Source: JBFWYO01 sp050186335 (GTDB taxonomy: Bacteria; Pseudomonadota; Alphaproteobacteria; Bin65). Taken from it: DNA of 64,000 nt. Made by a program: the position numbers and the translations under genes. The DNA lies in assembly GCA_050186335.1 (NCBI GenBank), contig JBFWYO010000001.1, positions 78,457-142,456 of the forward strand, in the 5' to 3' direction. Shown piece after piece: positions 60,702 to 64,000 of the stretch. Every line of letters begins with the position of its first letter. Position 1 is the first letter of the stretch. A model generated the notes under the pieces. The model had not been told where the DNA came from. It did no database searches and worked only from the letters and a program-made list of their open reading frames with translations.

Positions 60702-63002
60702 GTGGCGAAAGTGCGGGAAGCGGAACTCCTTGCGAGCGTGTTCGAACTGCACGCCGATCCGATTTTCATTGTCGATCAGCGCAGCCGCACGATCCGCGAT
60801 TTCAATGCGGCGGCCGAACGACTCTTCGGCTGGCCGCGCGCGGAGCTGATCGGAAAGCCGACGCTCGTTCTGTTTGCCGACGAAGCTGCTTGGCGCGCAA
60901 TTCCCGAGCGACACTTCCGCCACATGTCGGCCGACAAGGTCGTCGAGATCCGCCTGATGGGGCGCGACAGACTCGGCCGCGAATTTCCGATCCGTGTACG
61001 CGGTTCGGCGGTCGTGCATAAGGGTGTTACCTACAACACGCTGCACCTTTTCGATCTGAGCGAAATCGAAGCCGCCAATGCGCAACTTAAACGGCAGACC
61101 GTCGAACTGCGCGAACGCATGAAGGAGCTGAATTGCGTCTTTCGCGTCACTGAAATTCTGGCGCGAACCGAACTCTCATTCGAGAAGCGGCTCGAGAAAT
61201 TGCTGCCCGTGGTGATCGCGGGCTGGCAATATCCGGATCATACGCACGTACGGCTCGTCCTGGCCAGCACGCAGTATGCCTCGCCGGGATTTATCGAAGG
61301 CGTGGCGCGGCAAACGGCGGAAATTGAAGTCAAGGGCGTGTCCATCGGCGTGCTGACCGTTTCATATGACGTCGATTTTCCGGCAGCCGACGAGGGGCCG
61401 TTCCTGAAAGAAGAGCGGCAATTGCTCGAGGATATCGCGCTTAGAATTGGCGTCGCCGTCGATCGTGCCGGGATTGTGCGTGACATGCAGCAAGCGGAGG
61501 CGCGGCTTCGTTTCTTATCCGATCGGCTGCCCGTGCGCATCGCCGTCAGCGATTGGGATACCGGCGATATTCTGTACATGAACGCGCTGGCGCGCGAGGA
61601 ATTCGATGACCATGCAATAGGCAAGTCGCAGCCGAACATCGCCGATCTCTACTACGACGTAGCGGATCGCAAACGCTTGCGCGCGCTTCTCGAGCGCGAC
61701 GGATCGGTCGCGGGATTTGTCCTGTCGACCAGGTTCAGGGGCGAGCCGCGCTGGACCTCTGTCTACGCGGAGCTTATGGAATTCGAAGGCAGGCGTGCGA
61801 TCTATGCGGTCCGAATCGATATCACGGAACAGCGCAACGCCGAGGAGGCCATGCGCAGATCGCAAAGGTTGGAAGCGATCGGTCAACTTGCGGGGGGCAT
61901 CGCGCATGATTTCAATAATCTCCTGACCGCCCTGGCGATGAATCTGGACTTGCTCAAGAGCGAACCGTCGATCGGCGACGCGGCGCGCAAGGCCGTTGCA
62001 ATGGCGAATACGGCAATCCAGCGCGGCGCCAATCTGACGCGGCACCTGCTGAGCTTTGCGCGCAAGCAGGAACTGACACCGAACCGGATCGAAGTCGCGC
62101 AGCTGATCGCGGAACAGAGCCCGTTCATCGAGCGGACGCTGGGTGGCCATATAAAGGTGAACGTCCAGGCGCACGGTTCCGACTTGTGGCTTTTTGCGGA
62201 CCGGGGGCTGTTCGAGAGCGCGTTGCTCAATCTTGCCATCAATGCGCGCGATGCGATGCCGGTCGGCGGCACGGTGACGATCTCGATTGTGGCAACGAAC
62301 ATCGTCGAGGGCGCACCCGAAACCGTCGAGGTGACGCCGGGCAAGTATATCGAGATCGCGGTTGCCGATACCGGCACCGGGATGTCGCCGGAAGTAATCG
62401 AGCGTGCGTTCGAGCCTTTTTTCACGACCAAGGAAATCGGACGCGGAACCGGTCTGGGGCTCAGCATGGTGCATGGCTTCGTCAGGCAATCGGGCGGCTT
62501 CACCAGGATCGAGAGCGAGCCTGGAAAAGGCACCACGGTCCGCCTGTTCTTTCCGCGCGATACATCGGCGGTCCAAGAATCGGTCGACGCCGCACCGTCG
62601 CAGACGGCCGCCGGCGAGGAACACGTCATGCTGGTCGACGACGACGATCTGGTCCGCGAATCGATGGCGGCGCAATTGCGCGCGCTTGGCTACCGCGTTT
62701 CGGAGGCGGAAAGTGGCGCACATGCATTGCGGCTGCTTGGCGCCGCGCAACCGGACGTGCTCGTGACCGATTCGATGATGCCCGGCATGCTGGGCGGCGA
62801 ACTGGTCGGAAAAGTGCGCCCGTTGTTTCCTGCTTTGCCGATTCTCGTAATTTCCGGCAACCTCGATACCGCCGAGCGGAAATCGATGGAGGCGTTTCCG
62901 CCGATCGATTTCTTCGAAAAGCCGTTCGCGCCGTCGGATCTGGGAGTGCGCATACGCGCGCTGCTGGCGGCGTCCGCCGCGCCCCGACGGACGCCCGGCT
63001 GA
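60702..63002 (+). CDS. Hybrid sensor histidine kinase with PAS domains and receiver
   Basis: A 766-residue protein. A PAS domain (about 5-125) is followed by a GAF-like region (about 145-260), a second PAS (about 265-385), the HisKA H-box GIAHDFNNLLTA (His402), and HATPase (NLAINARDAMP, DTGTGMSPEVIERAFEPFFTTKE, GTGLGLSMVHGF). A C-terminal receiver has phosphoacceptor Asp690 in VTDSMMPG. It starts with GTG 60702 and has no membrane spans, so it senses a cytoplasmic signal. Its stop overlaps the start of the receiver gene (TGATG). Confidence 0.9.
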   Translation: MAKVREAELLASVFELHADPIFIVDQRSRTIRDFNAAAERLFGWPRAELIGKPTLVLFADEAAWRAIPERHFRHMSADKVVEIRLMGRDRLGREFPIRVRGSAVVHKGVTYNTLHLFDLSEIEAANAQLKRQTVELRERMKELNCVFRVTEILARTELSFEKRLEKLLPVVIAGWQYPDHTHVRLVLASTQYASPGFIEGVARQTAEIEVKGVSIGVLTVSYDVDFPAADEGPFLKEERQLLEDIALRIGVAVDRAGIVRDMQQAEARLRFLSDRLPVRIAVSDWDTGDILYMNALAREEFDDHAIGKSQPNIADLYYDVADRKRLRALLERDGSVAGFVLSTRFRGEPRWTSVYAELMEFEGRRAIYAVRIDITEQRNAEEAMRRSQRLEAIGQLAGGIAHDFNNLLTALAMNLDLLKSEPSIGDAARKAVAMANTAIQRGANLTRHLLSFARKQELTPNRIEVAQLIAEQSPFIERTLGGHIKVNVQAHGSDLWLFADRGLFESALLNLAINARDAMPVGGTVTISIVATNIVEGAPETVEVTPGKYIEIAVADTGTGMSPEVIERAFEPFFTTKEIGRGTGLGLSMVHGFVRQSGGFTRIESEPGKGTTVRLFFPRDTSAVQESVDAAPSQTAAGEEHVMLVDDDDLVRESMAAQLRALGYRVSEAESGAHALRLLGAAQPDVLVTDSMMPGMLGGELVGKVRPLFPALPILVISGNLDTAERKSMEAFPPIDFFEKPFAPSDLGVRIRALLAASAAPRRTPG

Positions 63003-63370
63003 TGGCCCGGATACTGCTTGTCGAAGACGATCCGACGGTACGGCTGTCCGTTTCGGCGGTGCTCGGTCGCGCCGGTCATGAGGTGGTCGAGTGCATCGAC
63101 GGAAGCCGGGCCATCGCCGCGCTTGAAGCGGAGTCGTTTGACCTTGTCATCACGGACATCATCATGCCCGATGTCGAGGGCCTGGAGGTCATCCGCGCCG
63201 TGCGCACGCGCCATCCCGAGTGCCCCATTATCGCAATGTCGGGCGGCGGCAATATCGACAAGGCCGAAATCCTGACCTGGGCCGAGAAATTGGGCGCGCG
63301 CGCGATCTTGGCGAAACCATTCACCGGCGACATGCTCAGAAGAACGGTCGAGGATTGCCTGCGCCGATAA
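63002..63370 (+). CDS. Single-domain response regulator
   Basis: A 122-residue receiver. LLVEDDP gives the acidic pair, Asp52 is in ITDIIMPD, SGGG the switch Ser, and LAKPF the Lys. Its ATG overlaps the kinase stop, so the two are a pair: the kinase phosphorylates this receiver. There is no output domain. It is a close relative of the receiver at 35920-36291. Confidence 0.9.
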   Translation: MARILLVEDDPTVRLSVSAVLGRAGHEVVECIDGSRAIAALEAESFDLVITDIIMPDVEGLEVIRAVRTRHPECPIIAMSGGGNIDKAEILTWAEKLGARAILAKPFTGDMLRRTVEDCLRR

Positions 63371-63528
63371 AATCTTGTGACTCGGCGATTGCGGGCAACG
63401 CCGCGGTTGGTTCGAGTCGCCATCCGCAAGCGCTGCGCGCAGGAACCGGCGCTTCCGGTGCGGACACAACCGGCCCGCCGCAGTCGATTTTCGCGCCTCG
63501 GTCGGGGTTCCGGATCCCCCGTTCGCGA

Positions 63529-64000
63529 CTAAACAAAATCCTTGATGTCGATGCCGTCCCAACCCATCGGCCAGGCGCGTTCGAAATCCTTGACGTTCAG
63601 CCGGCCCTTGATCGTCGCGTCGATGCCCATCTTGCCGCAAATGCGGTTGAACGGATCGCCCGGAATCGGCGTCGCCGATGGGTCGCCCGGGTGGCCGCGC
63701 GTGGTCGGCACGACGATGACGTCGCGGCCGGGGTCGCTGCGCGTGCAGATCGCATGATAGACGGCGCCGGGATCGTCGATGTCGGTATCCTCCGAAACCG
63801 CCACGGCGATCTTGCCGTTGATCAACGGCGTCGTCATCAGCGCCAGCAGCGCGTCGGCCACCACGCCCTGGCGCGGCACGCCGGCGATCTGCACGATGCA
63901 CGACATGGCGCCGCCCCAGGTCGGGAAGCGTATGTCCTTGACCGCAACGCTCATATCGCTGAGCCGGTTGTACAAGACCGCTTCGTGGCACAAGCGCGGC
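63529..64000 (-). CDS. UbiD family decarboxylase, C-terminal part (cut by window edge)
   Basis: The minus-strand frame is open to the right edge, so the gene start is outside. The seen part reads VKDIRFPTWGGAMSCIVQIAGV, INGKIAVAVSEDTDIDD, and VPTTRGHPGDPSATPIPGDP, which is the C-terminal region of UbiD-type (prenylated-FMN) decarboxylases. These act on aromatic or unsaturated acids. The N-terminal flavin-binding part is not visible. Confidence 0.8.
   Translation of the reverse strand, partial: PRLCHEAVLYNRLSDMSVAVKDIRFPTWGGAMSCIVQIAGVPRQGVVADALLALMTTPLINGKIAVAVSEDTDIDDPGAVYHAICTRSDPGRDVIVVPTTRGHPGDPSATPIPGDPFNRICGKMGIDATIKGRLNVKDFERAWPMGWDGIDIKDFV

Overview
The window is GC-rich, gene-dense chromosomal DNA from a Gram-negative bacterium, most likely a beta- or alphaproteobacterium. 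The pointers are an outer-membrane barrel protein, periplasmic binding proteins with Sec or Tat leaders, an intracellular polyhydroxybutyrate depolymerase, several catabolic ABC importers, RimO, and a tRNA-Leu with encoded CCA. I found no replication origin, rRNA, CRISPR array, prophage or insertion sequence. The taxon cannot be fixed more tightly from this stretch.

Layout. 0-8.3 kb: CoA-transferase tail, dodecin, alpha/beta hydrolases, a hot-dog thioesterase, an SDR, a lipoprotein, and a tightly overlapping minus-strand operon (exonuclease, cysteine-dioxygenase-like cupin, four-domain rhodanese, Nudix). 8.3-12.5 kb: RidA-MarR pair, ureohydrolase, Ser/Thr kinase with a TolA-like coiled coil. 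12.5-15.2 kb: SsuABC-like importer with a REP-like doublet inside it. 15.5-21.6 kb: outer-membrane protein and a 2-aminoethylphosphonate cluster (phnW, ATPase, fused permease, PhnZ-like HD protein). 21.7-24.3 kb: cupin, RraA-like and DapB-like proteins, cyclophilin-like secreted protein. 24.4-27 kb: MetE-like protein overlapping hutH. 27-31 kb: HD protein, AhpD-like protein, 2OG-Fe oxygenase, amino-acid-type binding protein and permease. 31-38.4 kb: creatininase-like, EEP nuclease-like, rimO, FAD oxidase, a receiver protein, GST, phaZ. 38.7-51.2 kb: a catabolic block (Rieske oxygenase, second Tau/Ssu-type importer, flavin monooxygenase, LysR regulator, RidA, CocE-type hydrolase, cyclase family, HisD-like dehydrogenase, SDR). 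51.3-54.1 kb: two half-size YeeE/YedE transporters followed by two convergent genes, each interrupted by an in-frame TGA exactly at a redox-active cysteine position. 54.2-64 kb: adenylate cyclase with TPRs, DUF1330, a small membrane protein, methyltransferase, glycosyltransferase remnant, tRNA-Leu, KefB/YbaL antiporter, hybrid histidine kinase plus receiver, and a UbiD-type decarboxylase cut by the right edge.

The most interesting region is 51.3-54.1 kb. A peroxiredoxin-like protein has TGA in the first position of its CxxC motif (UxxC), and an AhpD-like protein has TGA in the second position of its CxxC-x3-H motif (CxxU-x3-H). Both reading frames continue with family-typical sequence, and both TGAs are followed at legal distance by a hairpin with a five-base loop carrying GU at loop positions 2-3. 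I read them as two selenoproteins placed tail to tail, beside YeeE/YedE-type genes of a family linked to sulfur and selenium uptake.

A second regulatory discovery is a 44-bp element present three times with no gaps (27 of 44 bases invariant), ahead of the second importer, the flavin monooxygenase and the RidA gene. Each copy has a LysR-type T-N11-A site about 32 bp upstream of a TnGACA -35 box. One copy lies in the divergent promoter of the LysR gene 44716-45636, which is therefore the likely regulator of this block.
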